Below are positions 1 through 17,699 of a stretch of DNA of 64,000 nt, one piece after another; positions within the stretch are counted from its first letter, which is position 1; every line of letters begins with the position of its first letter. Under the pieces are notes generated by a model. That model saw nothing but the letters and a program-made list of their open reading frames with translations. It did not search any database and was not told the origin of the DNA. The stretch covers positions 112,001 through 176,000 of the forward strand of contig JAXRKP010000039.1 of assembly GCA_037039925.1 (NCBI GenBank). The letters are read 5' to 3'. The DNA is from Doris montereyensis (lineage: Eukaryota > Mollusca > Gastropoda > Nudibranchia > Dorididae). A program made the translations under genes and the position numbers.

Positions 1-1559
1 TTATGTGTAAAATTCTGTGATTGTACACATTTATACTATCCTTATTACGTGTTACAGGTTTATCGTGTGTACCATTCTGCTCAAACTGGTACGGTAAACT
101 TCACGACTTATAATTTTAACGAGTGAGGATGCGATACGTATAGGCCGATATTTGCCAATAGAGAAAGAGAGAGAGAGATGCACCAGCAACAAAACCCTCG
201 CCGAAAAGAAAGTGCTTTTGACTACAATTGTTCCTTTCTCCCCGTATGAGCCCCCCCCACCCCCTCCCATCATCACTTCTCCGCTACTCCCGTCACCACT
301 CACCCCCTCTCTAACTATCTACAGTCACATAGAGCGCCCCACTAGACTAGCACAAACTTGTCTTTATCGATCGATAATTGCTTCGCGGAATACGAGACGG
401 GATGGGAGCGGTGGCTGGCAAATCTTGAACTCTACTTGAACCTGTGTTATTAGTATTATTTTCTCTCTCTCTCTCGTTGAAATGCTTTTTAGTAATATTG
501 TATTGTTATGCCAAGAAGACTGTGCATAGTGGAGACGTAAAGTCACTATCATTGTAATGGACTTCTAAACCTCCCGTATTGCCAATTATCTTGTCTTTAT
601 TTATTAGAACATAATAAATCATGAAAGCCTATTGATTGCCGGACTTCTTTACATAAGTTTCACTCACGATAAGCCAAAGCAGGTTTCGCTAATGCAACCG
701 AATCTAACCTGAACGGTCTCCGAATCTAACCTGATCACAGTCTCCTTTCTGATGTCCGATCATCGTCTACATTTTTGCATGGCCGTAAGCGCATGGCCGT
801 AAGAGTCTTCAGAAAACAAAATATTCCGCAAAGCCAACCAGACAATTTAAAAGCAAAAATTTCATGATTTCCCAATAGGCTTACACGAGATGAACTACGA
901 GACAATAGCTCGACGCAATATCACCGTTATTAGATCTCAGGTCGAAAAAAAATGTTTTTGTCCAACCATGAGGTTTCGAAGACTGCCAGTAGTCTCATGG
1001 TATTCTCACTCTCATTTAGAGTTACCTATGATTTTTTTCGTGTCTTTTACAGAATATATGGTGGTAGGAATACGTTTTCTTTCACTCCAGATCAAAAAAC
1101 GGCGCTTCTACGTATTTTTCAACTGTTTTTTTCAGCTCTTACTGTGTGTTCATTTGTAGACATCAGTTGTTACATAATAACGAAAATCTGAAACCTGCCT
1201 CACGTGATCACTGCAAAAGATAAAAAATATTTAGGACTCGCCAAATTTTTTTGAACAATTCTCTTCCACATGGAATTAAAGAAAACAGACTAAAGGTCGT
1301 TGACCTCACCTACCTTAAGGTGAAAAGGGACTTATTAAAAAGAGGAAATGCCGTCTGTCTGGATTGCTCACGTTCACACCCAAAAAATATTCACAAAACA
1401 CACAAATTGAAAGCAAATTTCACAATATTATGTTTTTTATATCTGCGATGTCAAAGCTATACATGGACCAAATGTTACGAAGATTCATCAATTAGACTTT
1501 AAGAAAGATTAATTGAAGATTTCAAGTTATCATTGGGTCCCATTTTTGTGAAACCTGCC
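1..1559 (+). mobile_element. TIR element copy A (2.1-kb family), left end outside the window
   Basis: Nearly the same sequence as 44515-46616 read on the other strand. It ends with TTTTGTGAAACCTGCC, the family terminus, at 1559. It holds the internal GA microsatellite near 168-178. Only short unrelated ORFs occur, so it is non-autonomous. Confidence 0.8.
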
Positions 1560-1974
1560 AAATACATTACAGAAATGCGTAAGATATACATCATTCGAGC
1601 CCCCCCCACACCCCCCCCCCCCCCCCACACATACACAACCGACCCCCTCGCACACGCCCTTGGTCAAAGCTCATTCATCCATGCTCACCCCTCCCCATGC
1701 ATCTTTTTTGGGGTCAAGGTGATAAGATGAGAGACTGGGGGCTGTGCAACAAGAAACTGAGATATCAGACATGTCTTGTTGACATTGACAATGAATTTCA
1801 TGCCAACTATACTGCTAGCATTAGTTTTTTGTGACATTGTTCGAACTGAGTTACCTTCGGTTGCTTATACTACATATGATAGATCTAAGTATTTTTGTAA
1901 GCATGCAACTCCGTAAGGTTATTGAATTTGCTTAATACTGCATAGATGCTGTGTAAAAACAAACATTTCTTAAC
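1560..1974. other. Spacer between TIR copies A and B
   Basis: Contains a C-rich/CA-rich low-complexity stretch at ~1600-1650. I see no gene or recognisable element in the rest. Confidence 0.5.
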
Positions 1975-3452
1975 TTATCGACTTATATATAACAGTGAGG
2001 ATGCGATACGTCTAGGCCGATATTTGCCAATAGAGAGAGAGAGAGGGAGGGAGAGAAAAGAGAGGTAGAGAGAGAGAGAGATGCACCAGCAACAAAACCC
2101 TCACTGAAAAGAAAGTGCTTTTGACGACAATGGTTTTTTTTCCCCCGTTAGTGCCCCCTACTCCCATCATCACTTCTCGCCTACTCCCATCATCACCCCC
2201 CCTCCCCCCTCTCCGACTATCTACAGTCACATAGAACGCCCCACTAGACTAGCACAACCTTGTGTCTTTATCGATCGATAATTGCTTCGCGGAATACGGG
2301 ACGGGGTGGGAGCGGTGGCTGACAAATCTTGAACTCTACTTGAACCTGTGCTATTAGTATTATTTTCTCTCTTTCTCGTTTAAATACGTTTTTAGTAATA
2401 TTGTATCATTATGCGAAGAAGACTGTGCATAGTGGAGACGTAGATCCGTATTGCCAATTATCTTTTTATATATTTATTAGAAAGTAATAAATCATGAAAG
2501 CCTATTGATTGCCGGACTTCTTTACATAAGTTTCACTCACAATAAGCCAAAGCAGGTTTTGCTAATGTTACTGAATCTAACCTGAATGGTCTCCGAATCT
2601 AACCTGATCACAGTCTCCTTTCTGATGGCTGATCATCGTCTACATTTTCGTGCGGACGTAAGCGCATGGCCGTCAGTCATGGCCGTAAGAGGCATCCAAA
2701 AACAAAATATTCCGCAACACCAACTGGATAATTTAAAAACAAAAATTTCATGATTCCTCAATAGATTTATACGAGATGAACTACGAGAAAATGGCTTGAC
2801 GCAATATTACCGTTATTAGATCTCAGATCGAAGAAAAATTATTTTTTTTGTCCTACCATAAGGTTTTGTAGACCAACCGTAGTCTCATGATATTCTCACT
2901 CTCATTTAGAGTTACCTATGATTTTTTTCGTGTCTTTTACAGGATATATGGTCGTAGGAATACGTTTTCTGTCACTCCAGATCATAAAACGGCGCTTCTG
3001 CGTATTTTTCACCTGTTTTTTTCCAGCTCTTACTGTGTGTTCATTTGTAGACAACAGTTGTTACATAATAATGAAAATCTGAAACCTGCCTCACGTGATT
3101 ACTGCAAAAGATAAAAAATATTTAGAACTCGCCAAATTTTCTTTGAACAATTCTCTTTCACATGGAATCAAAGAAAACAGACTAAAAGGTCGTTGACCTC
3201 ACCTACCTTAAGGTGAAAAGGACTTATTAAAAAGAGGGAAATGCCGTCTGTCTGGATTGCTGACGTTCGCACCCAAAAAATATTCACAAAACACACAAAT
3301 TGAAAGCAAATTTCACAATATTATGTTTTTTATATCTGCGATGTCAAAGCTATATATGGACCAAATGTTAAGAAGATTCATCAATTAGACTTTAAGAAAG
3401 ATTAATTGAAGATTTCAAGTTATCATTGGGTCCCATTTTTGTGAAACCTGCC
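1975..3452 (+). mobile_element. TIR element copy B (truncated at its left end)
   Basis: Direct repeat of copy A. Homology starts near 1975, just before GTGAGGATGCGATACG, and runs to the terminus GTGAAACCTGCC at 3452. The first ~120 bases found in copy A are absent. An (AT)n run follows. Confidence 0.8.
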
Positions 3453-3980
3453 ATGTATATATATATATATATTACAATCGAAGCAATGATATTATAATCC
3501 ATTTTACCCTTTGTGTGTTTAGAAAAAACACAATACAATACATTTTGTATAGAACACACATAAATCTTCAATGCACATCATCATGTATAGAGAGTATATA
3601 TATCTGTGCTGTCTAGTTCACATGCCTATGCAATACACTACGTGTGCTGTCTTTAATTGATCCGACCGGATGATCACGTTCAATGTGTAGCCGTGCTCTC
3701 CATCTAAATCCAACACCTAACCGGTCATAGATTGTTGTTGATCATCTGATGTGATAGACTTACCTGCGTTGTCTCCTTGACAGCCTACATACAGTACCGA
3801 CATGTGCCATCAAAACATATCGAGTATGAGTATAGGTACGAAACGCTGCATCAGCTGGAAGCAACTCTTCTCTGCTCTTTACCTGAATTTTTTTTCTCAG
3901 TTAAATCCCTAGGATGTGCCAGGCTATGGAAATCCTTCCACTATTACTACTACTACTCTATCATCAGCCAGAAGAACATA
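3453..3980. other. Unassigned sequence
   Basis: An (AT)n run at 3455-3471, then ordinary AT-rich DNA. I see no exon, tRNA or repeat structure that I can support. Confidence 0.4.
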
Positions 3981-4770
3981 CAGTAGTGACCACCTTAATG
4001 CCCAGTGCTTGGGAAGCAGGGAAATGGGCATTTAGGAGAAAATAGGTCGAGGGCAACAATTTGGCAGGGGGTGGGAGGAGATCAGCAAGTGAGTGCATCG
4101 AGCATGGCATGGTGCAGAAATTCAACATTTACTTCCTGTGTTTGTGATTTTAATAAACCAGACTTTCTTTACAAAACCGTATTTCAATGCCCCATTCTAT
4201 TTTATCCGGTCGTTCGCCACAAAGACACAATGGATACAGCCAATGCAAGACAGGGGGAAAGTAATAAAACTGTTCACACCTTGTCCTTCAATTGCAATGA
4301 GTGCCTGGTCTATCAAAAATACTAGGTGATTGCATGCTACTTACAACATTAAGAAAGAGCCGTGGGCGGATTCTAGAAGACTGTTCAATTCTAATTGCCC
4401 AGTGACAAAGGTTGTGGGGTACAGTGGGTGGAGTTTTGAGGAGAAGGCAGGTCTTCTTTTATTACATTACAATGGATAGGTAATGAAGGGTGGTTACAAT
4501 GCATGTCACATTGTTGACGGGCATAAGCCATATTAACGATGAGATTACATGAACATAATAATGATTTTAAAAAAGAAGAAATTTTAATCAGTCATGTACA
4601 TGCTATATGATAATTTGAAAAAGATGATACCATTAGTTGCTGTTGATCCCGGACATTTAGGGGGAAATCTTGATTTAGATGGGCAATTTATAAAGAAAAA
4701 ATTGGTTTCGCTGATATTGCAGGTATATAGGTGAAACAGGCATTATGGCGACGGGCATTTAGGTGGTTCC
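3981..4770 (+). mobile_element. MITE with CAGTAGTGACC ends and ATGCCC subterminal repeats
   Basis: Starts CAGTAGTGACCACCTTAATG and ends with the inverse-like GGGCATTTAGGTGGT. Inside each end the motif GGCATTTAGG / CCTTAATGCC recurs, as in elements with subterminal repeats. Inverted and shortened relatives lie at 15631-16300 and 36680-36983. No coding capacity. Confidence 0.65.
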
Positions 4771-4794
4771 TTTATTTGAATCTTTGATTGAGTT

Positions 4795-6655
4795 GTGGAC
4801 AGGTAAAGCACCTGTACAGGGATTAGGCGGTCCCGCTCTCCAAGAGTCTCCTGCTACCTTGCAGGCGGGTCTTGGTTGACCAAAGGCTAAGGGATTTAAC
4901 CCTGACAGAAAATAACAACCTGCTGCCTTGCGGGCTGGTTTTGAGCAACCAAAGGCTAATGAAGTTAACCCTGACAGAAAATAACAAGGCGTGATAGGGG
5001 GCCTCAAGGTGGCAGCCCCACCATCTACCTAGGGTACAATGGGCCAATCCACTGCTTATCCAAAACTAAACTGATTCAAAGAAATACATTTAATGATATA
5101 CCCGGCTTGAATTTTCGAAGACGACTCTGAAAAGAACACCGACTGTGAGTTTTGGAATATGAGTGCAATGAATGGAAAAAGTTAGAATTAGCTGAAGAAA
5201 TGGAAAAATTCAAAGTAGACATTTTGGCTATTACAGGAAAAAAGAAAAAAGGACAAGGAGTAAAACATGTAGGACTAAATCATACTTTAATCTTCTCAGG
5301 AGTAGATGTCAAAGATAGAGCTAAAGCAGGAGCAGGTCTCCTAATGCATAAAAGGCAAGAAAAACTATTAGAAGGTTGGAAATTTATAAGTCCACTGCTA
5401 TTAGAGGTAAATATTAAACCAAAAGGACGAGAAATTAAATTATTAATAGCTTATGGACCAAACGAAGATGCCTCCAGAGAAGAAAAATACATCTTCGAAA
5501 ATGATTTACAAATAGCGGCAGGAATCTCAAACCCAAACAGGAACTAACGGTTTCAGGAGAATTAAACGCTAGAGTAGGCAACAATGTAGAAACGTCAGGA
5601 GTAATAGGTAAAGAAGGAGAGACAACAACTTCTCCAAATGGAGAGAGACTAATAGATTTTTGCCTAAAGAATAACATGAAAATAGCTAACACATTTTTTC
5701 TTCATAAAGATATCCACAAATATACAAGAGTAACCGAAGACAGATTTGAAAAGTCAATAATAGACTACATAAAAGTTAGCAACTCCCTTTTATACAGTAC
5801 AATGGATGCAAGAGTAACTGAGGAGCAGAAATATTTAGTGATCATCACCTAGTGGTAGCCAAAATGAGATTATTAACTGAAGAAAACAAACAGAAAAGGA
5901 AAGAAAAGAAAGCTACTAAACTCAAAATAAAAGAACTAAATAAACCAATAGTAAAACAGATATACCAATCCAGGATAAAAAGATCTATCAGTGACAGGCA
6001 GATGGATCTGAATGATAACACAATAGAAGAAAAGGGGCAATTATATAAAGAAACACTCCTCAGTTGTACTGAGAGGTCTATGGTAGGGGAAACAAATTAA
6101 AGGAGATAGGAAAAGAACAGCATGGTGGAATGAGAATGTCAAAACTAAGATCAAAGAAATGAAGGATGTCTGGAAGAAATACTTGCAAACAAAGAGACCG
6201 GAGGATAGGATGGATTACGTGAATAAAAGAACTATCGCCAAAGAGGAAGTTAGGAAAGCAAAACAGGAACAATGGGAAGAGTTTGGACAAAGACTTCAAG
6301 AAATCAAAAGCTGTTCTGAGGGGAAATGAAGAGCATGAGAAAAACCAAAGCATGCCCAATATGACAAAGGAGAAATAATGAAAGGAGACAGCGAAATCAT
6401 GGAAATGTAGAGAACGTATTTTCAACAATTACATAATTCCTCCAGAACATATGAAACAAGGAGTACAGATCAATTAGTAAGAGTAAAAAGTAATCCAGAT
6501 GAGACAGATGAAGATGTAGGTATCTCAATGGAAGAACTCCAAACAGCTAAAAGAACAGTGAAATTAGGAAAGGCCCCATGAGCAGATCAAGTTTATCCAG
6601 AAATGATTAAAAACCAAGGGAGAGAGGCAGCGGATAAAGAAAGAAAGAAAGAAAT
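4795..6655 (+). mobile_element. RTE-like LINE, internally deleted copy (L1)
   Basis: The 5' region has two ~69-bp subrepeats (from 4850 and 4919), then a degraded ORF. The endonuclease motifs are KFKVDILAIT, IFSGVDVKDRA and LLIAYGPNED. The RT N-terminal part runs to MIKNQGREA near 6630 and then jumps to the family 3' tail GATAAAGAAAGAAAGAAAG. The RT core and C-terminus are missing, so this is an internal-deletion derivative. Frameshifts throughout. Confidence 0.8.
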
Positions 6656-6895
6656 ATAAAGATAAGAATATTTAAAGAACCCCACAATTTTCAGTCAATA
6701 GATCTAATTGGACTCCATCCCCTAGCTTGTTACCTGAGCTAGCAAGTTTATTTTCTACTTAAATGCTGACAGGAAAAATCCGAAAATTTGTCAGTTTATA
6801 CAAAAAGTAGATTTTTACTTAAAGCTTACTTATTTTTTATCTCCTGTACCTTTGTGACTTTTGTTTCAAATTCTTTACCTCTTGATTGGACACAG

Positions 6896-11411
<4,516 letters not shown>

Positions 11412-11604
11412 CACTTATTCAATTTTAAAATTATTATTTAAATGCCATTATTTACACATGGAGTGATTTTTAAAAAAAGATCTGTTACTAAATTGGGGAA
11501 ACAACGAAAACAGATGAAAACCTTGAGCAAATGTTGAATGTTTTAGAAAGACTAATTTGTCTTTCATTGTCATTCATAGACAAAATTTCTCCTTCATATC
11601 TTAA

Positions 11605-12371
11605 GGGGCGTCCGGGTGAGCTGTAACAGCGTTTAGTAGAGTCTTGGGCTCATAATACCCATTTTCCAAATCCACTCTAGAATGCTACTTCAACATCTTT
11701 AGAATCGAGTACATCAGTTGATTTTTTTATATAAAGCCTGAAAAGGTACTAATTCTATGGCCAATTTTAATATGGCTGTATCATTCTGAAGAAAGTTGAA
11801 ATTTCAAACCCGTTTTTCTCAAAAGATGTGATTTCTAGCATACAACGTTTTTAAAATCTTAAAATCTCAGAAAGTATTCATGCCAGAGTGTTGAAATTTG
11901 GTACATAGCTAGACTAGTATTTGTTATTGGGAACTAGAGATTTTCACTGGTTTATTTTGATTTTCATATCTTTTGTGCACCTTTAAAATCAAAATATTAC
12001 AAAATTTATCAATAGTTATTTTTTAATAAAATACTGATTTTTTTAAGCACATTTAAAAACAGCTGAGATAAATTAAATATGTCTTACTCCTTATTTAAGG
12101 GTTTAAAGAATATGTCTGAAAAAGAATTTCATTGTTAGCCCATATACTTTTTGAGATTTTAAGATTTTAAATTTCGGCATCAAAATTCAACATGGCCGCC
12201 GTTAACATGGCAACCGAATAATTTTTCCCAAAAATTTTTACATTTACATAGTAACTTAGATGCAAGCAACACATTGGCATGAAAAAAATAGCCAAAAATG
12301 CATTAGGGGAAAAAAGTGAAAATACATATTTCTGTATGTAGAAATGAAGCTTCAAAGTATTTATTTACCCC
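11605..12371. mobile_element. Possible TTAA-flanked (piggyBac-like) MITE
   Basis: TTAA at 11601-11604 and 12372-12375 enclose GGGGCGTCC ... TTTACCCC, so both borders read TTAAGGGG from outside in. The inverted match is only a few bases, so this is suggestive. No coding region inside. Confidence 0.35.
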
Positions 12372-12814
12372 TTAAGTCCTTTCACAGACAGAGTAAACAT
12401 ATGCATGCCCTGTCAACATGTAACACTCAGTAAATTTATCAAAGGTTGTTTAGAGAAGATGACCTAAGTCTGTTGATGCCCATGACAAGCTTACTCAGAA
12501 TAATATAAGTAAACATTGAAAGAATTTTCTTAAGCTAGTCACATTTTGGTACAAGCATTTCTTCACTCTGTTGGCACCTCAGAAAGGTTAAAAAGCAGAT
12601 TTTCTGAGTAAAGTCATTACTTAATGTTTTTCATAAGCTCATAATGCCTCTCTCATTAGTCATGATATACATCATGTAGCCTACATCATAAAAGAAGAAT
12701 TGATTATTCTGATGTTACAATCAAATAGAGTTAAGAATGATGAACTAAATTTTCACTAGTCAAAGGAGTCATGGTTGTAAGTTTCTTGCACTTTGAAAAC
12801 TTTTCAGTATGGGG

Positions 12815-12945
12815 TAGGAACATTTTCAATGCAATGTAGCATGTCCACCATATGTAGCTATCTTGTGGTGAATTAAGAAGAAACAATAACATGAAAGACA
12901 TGTGAAAGAGTGAAAGGAAAGAAGTAGGACTTACCAGCAGCACCT
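12815..12945 (+). repeat. Further copy of the ~110-bp dispersed repeat
   Basis: Shares GTGGTGAATTAAGAAGAAAC and AAAGGAAAGAAGTAGGAC with the copies at 14950-15545. Confidence 0.55.
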
Positions 12946-13904
12946 GGCATAGGAAATAAAGACTATTTTATGAGCAATTAATGCCAAGACTGTTTGAGAT
13001 CTAATCTGCAATAGTTCTTAGTATGGGCCTAATTGTGTAAAGCAATGAAGTCAAGACCAACATTTTTAATTGTCTCATTTGTAAATCAAAATGGGGTTTA
13101 TAATTAAGCTGTTTCCCACCAATCTGATGAACAAAGTAACAATTTGATGATTTCCCAAATGCGTTAAATAAAAAGTACTGTCTGTGATTTGAATGTGTAT
13201 GTGAAATGTTTAACAGTGCATTTAAAAATGAGTACCTGGTATAATGCTGTTTGATTCGTTATGAAATAAATTGTATGCTTTGATAAAAAAAAACTTGAGA
13301 TTTTCACTGTATCATTGTTACATGTCATATTACTTGTAGTCTGCCAGTAATGGTTACTTATGTTTTCATAACATCTGAATAATTTAATCATTCTAGTCCT
13401 AGGGCCATGATTTATAAATGTTATATAAAACAAGAAAATTGAGACAAACAATAACCATGACACAAGGTTGAAAATTACATAAAAAATGTGCTATGATGAA
13501 TATTTTGAAAACATCTTCCCATATTTCCTCGTACAGTGAACTCTGGATGTCTCAACATCGACAGGTTAGGCATGTTGAGTAAAAGAAGGTCAATATGAGA
13601 GATCTGGCACCCTTACCATGAGGTCATGGACACCATACACTACTAGCGTAATCTTGTGTGTATATTATTATTGGCCATCCTAATGCTATGCGACATACCA
13701 TATACGATCATTGCCAGCCCTGATCCTCATATGGTGGGAAGGGATAGGCTTACTTAATGGGACAGTGTTTGTGTTGTGCTTTCCATGCTTTCAGTACCTT
13801 TTTTCTGATAAGTAAACACTAAAATGTATTTTTTTGCATTAAGCAGGTCATTAATTATTAACTAGTTAGGAGAATTGATCAAACTGATACAGTCGACTCC
13901 TCTT

Positions 13905-14215
13905 GTTGTGAGTAAGTAAAGTTCCTTCAAGGCCAATACGGCCCATAGAGCCGGAGCTTCCCTGGTTTCAACAATGTGAAGCGAAACATGTGATAATAAT
14001 CACCCCTGGACAGGACGCCCGTGTGACACAGGTTTTTACTCCCAAGCTAGTATTTGTACCCATTTGCACCTGTGCTGAGCGGGGAAAATGCGTGTTAAAT
14101 GTCTTTCCTAGTCCTAGGAACACTACATCGGGCCTAGCTTTGCCAGGATTCAAACCCGGGATCTTATGATCCCCAGTCAGGCAGCCTAACTACTCAGCAA
14201 CAGACACCACTTCTT
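13905..14215 (-). mobile_element. tRNA-derived SINE
   Basis: Minus strand from 14215: GTTGCTGAGTAGTTAGGC (A box), GATCCCGGGTTTGAATCC (B box), then a body ending near GGAACTTTACTTACTC. Part of the body recurs at 26130-26300 in the opposite orientation. Confidence 0.7.
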
Positions 14216-14369
14216 GCAGTGAGGTCGGTTGTAATGATCTTTGGATGTTACTGATTTTTTCCCTTGAACTAGCATCAATGTCGTTAAACCTCAATGAAAA
14301 AAAGACGGTTGTAATGACTCTAATACATCCGTAGTGACGGTTCTTCCTCTACAGTGTTCGTGCTTGTTT

Positions 14370-14495
14370 GTTGTGTACCCATTTGCACCTAGGTCAAGTG
14401 AGGAATATGCATGTTAAGTGTCTTTCCCGAGGAACACAACATTTGACCTTGCTTTGCAAGGATTCAAACCTGGACCTCATGATTCCGTCCGGCAT
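14370..14495 (-). mobile_element. SINE fragment
   Basis: Contains the B-box-like GGTTTGAATCCTTGC (minus) and the ACCCATTTGCACCTAGG body motif shared with the SINE at 13905-14215. Confidence 0.55.
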
Positions 14496-14949
14496 GATGT
14501 ACTAAAATGAAAAACCCACACTCAAAAGTAGAACAAATCAAATATAAGTTTTCAACACACAGCCCACCTAAAGTGTCAATTCCATTTGATCAAACGGTCA
14601 CACAAACTGGTGCTTTGACTCGCTTCACATTCTGTGATAAAAAGTTTATTTTGAGTGCAATTTGCAACGTTTTCATCTTAAAAGTGAAGATATTTAAGCA
14701 GAAGAATGACATCTGAGGAGGCACACACTTTCTCCTTGAATTTTCATATATGGGTCTCAGATATGCTTTTTACTTTATCATGAACATTCAAAGAAAAAAA
14801 TGTCCCAAAGACATCTTATTTGTTCATAAAACAATAATTGAGCGTCACAAGTCTAGTCAAGCTTTCTTTCTGTTGGAACACACGGCAAGAAAAAAGATAA
14901 AAAGAGGTCTATCAAAGACTAGATGAATGTGGAGATGAGATTGTTTGTG

Positions 14950-15545
14950 TAATTGAAATTTATCCCATCCACCATTGTGGTGATCTCAGGGTGAATTGAG
15001 AGGAAACAGCAAGATAAAAGATATTGAAAGAGTTAAAGGAAAGAAGTAGGACCTGCCAACCGCCCGCTGGAGATGAGAGATAAAAGATAAAGGTAGAGAT
15101 AAAACGTCATGGTAACTTGGCAAAAACTGGAAACGAAAGCACAAGAAAAGAAGACAACTCTGATGAGTTACTCAGTAATCTATGTTCCTAATTCTGCCTA
15201 AGAAATGATGGGTGATGATTTTTAAATTATAGTGCCTGTTTTTCTCTAGCTCTATATGCATGCTTCATTTGTTTCATTGCAATTTACCCTATCTACCATA
15301 CCCGATGATGTCATTGTGAATCAAATTGAGAGGACAAAACATAATGAAAAGACATGCAAAAGAGTGAAAGGAAAGAAATAGGACCTACCACACACACACT
15401 TGTCCACTAATGTCAGTTCCATTTTAGTTTCATTGAAATTTACCTCCATCCACTGCCTAGGGATGAATTAAGAGGAAAGTGTAAGATGACAGATAAGTGA
15501 GAAAAGTAAAAGAAAGTAGTAGGACCAACCAGCAGCACCCTCCAA
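14950..15545 (+). repeat. Three copies of a ~110-bp dispersed repeat
   Basis: Copies at about 14950-15065, 15275-15395 and 15425-15545 share ATTTAYCC-YATCCAC, GAATTGAGAGGAAA and AAAGGAAAGAAGTAGGACC. A fourth copy is at 12815-12945. Origin unknown. Confidence 0.6.
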
Positions 15546-15630
15546 CCGCCTGTACACACTTGTCAATACACAAACACATCAAGTAAGTTAATAGAGGAAT
15601 GAGGCAGGAAATACTCTTTTACTTTTAGAA

Positions 15631-16300
15631 CAGTAGTGACCGCCAAAATGCCTGTTTCGCCTAAATGCCCGCAATCTTAGGGAAACCGATTTATTTCTAA
15701 TATAAATTGCCCCTCTAAATGCTCTTTTCAAAACCAAGATTTTCACCTTAATGCCTGGTCTCATGCAGGTATTATCTTCTCCAAATTATCATAAAGTATG
15801 TCTGTAATTGATAAAAAAAAAAAAAAAATGTATATCATACATTCATGTAATCCCATGCTTATGCTCATCAACAATGTACCATGCATTGTAACCACCCTTC
15901 AATACCTCTCCATTGTAATGTAATATAAGATGACCAATTTTCCCTTCATAACTCCATCCACTGTACAGCATAGCATTAGCACAGGCTTTGTGCCATTGAA
16001 GTACTGGTATGTCACTAGGTAATTAGAATTGAACAGTCTTCCTGGCGTTTTTAAAAGACCGGACGCTAATCGTGATCGAGGGACAAGGTGTGAACAGTTT
16101 TATTGCTGCCCTGCCTAGCATTGCCCGTATCCATTGTGCCTTCGGGTCTGTGTGACTAGCGATATTTGTAATGAAAGCCCAGTTTAGGGAGGTAAATGTT
16201 GAATTTCTGCACCATGCTCGATGAACTTACTTGCTGATCACCCCCGCCCCCCCACCAAATCGTTGACCCTGACTGACTTAATTTCACCTAAATGGAAAAT
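15631..16300 (-). mobile_element. MITE, inverted relative of 3981-4770
   Basis: Begins CAGTAGTGACCGCC, then GTTTCGCCTAAATGCCCGC. The body aligns in reverse with 3981-4770, including the segment matching CATGGTGCAGAAATTCAAC. The far end is degraded. Confidence 0.6.
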
Positions 16301-17699
16301 GAGAAAGGGGCTTAATCATTAGACTTAAAAGTTAGAGTTAAAGATGGTATGACAAATAGAGTCAATACAGTAATATATTTCGTACTCCCTGAGATCACCA
16401 CTGTGGTAGACAGGGTTTAATTCAAACAAACAAACAAATCTATACAGTAATATACAACAATTCATATAGATAGTACATACATACATGCACCATTTTTACC
16501 GAAAACATTAAAAAAGGACAATGAAGGTAAATCCCTTTGATATGAATTAATCAACAAAAAACATACGTTTATCTCAAACAATAGTCAAACATTTCTGATG
16601 TGTCGTGTAAATTGGTATATTTTCAAAATTACTTTTAACACATACAAAACAAAGCATGTAATATCACTGTAGTCAAATCTCTTGAACACAGATACACCGT
16701 AGAAGCAAAGTGTAATAATTAAATGACCAAACTGTTGTTTATAGCCTTGTACTTGTATAATAATAGGGTAGGGCAAAATATATATTTTTCTTGGTCCCAT
16801 GGATAGTGCAGTATCACACACGCACATATACACACACACACACAAATATACACACAGATGTAAATAATCATTTCACTCACAAATACTTATTCCCATCAAT
16901 TGAACAAATCGTCATATAATTATACTGAAGTTGGAAGTTTTCAAGCTATTGCAGCTAGCGCAAATAAATTTACCATTCATACAGAAGATGATTTTTTCAG
17001 TCTAATTGTTGATGGGTGATTCAATAATTTATATCTTTCTTTTGCTGTACAAAGAAATAATACTTTGTAACTAGAAAAACATGGTCCATTTTCATAGTAC
17101 ATCCATGCACATGTGTGAATGTCAGAATGTGTGCCTAAGCATAAATGACAAAGCCCCATGTTTCCGTGTAAAAAATAACAGCAGTGTCAAAGCAATTTCA
17201 TACAGTGTTCAACAAGAAGTGTCTAAGATAAGTGCTGTATTATACAGTATATATTTTATCAATTCTGTTATTGGATAATTGATCTTTTTATGTGATTGTA
17301 GAACAAATTTTTGTTTGAATCAATCAATGATATATCATCTCAATTGAATCATTTGCAGGCTAAAACCTCGACAACTTAAACACCAAGAAGACAATTTAAA
17401 AGCTATCATTATTTTTTAATGAATTGGATACTGACTTGCCCTTTTTCATGATCTTCCTTGTTTTCTTTGTGTTCCTAGATCTATTTAGATCCTTTTAACA
17501 AGCAATCTACAATACTAAAGACAGTCATCAAGCATATTGAATTTACATTAACAAATTCATTTCATCTTAAACTTAAAGAACTGGTGCTCTTTACTCATTA
17601 ATGACTTTTATGAATTTTATCCTCAACAGCTCACAGCTGTCACTTTAACAACTCATAACACACAATAATTGACAGCTTATGACTTACTACTGGTACTGG

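Noticed and set aside
890..1159. 89-residue ORF in TIR element A, similar to a 100-residue ORF in copy C (44888-45190)
   Set aside because: The similarity reflects near-identical DNA. Copy B has an early stop, and frames diverge after ~70 codons. No transposase motif.
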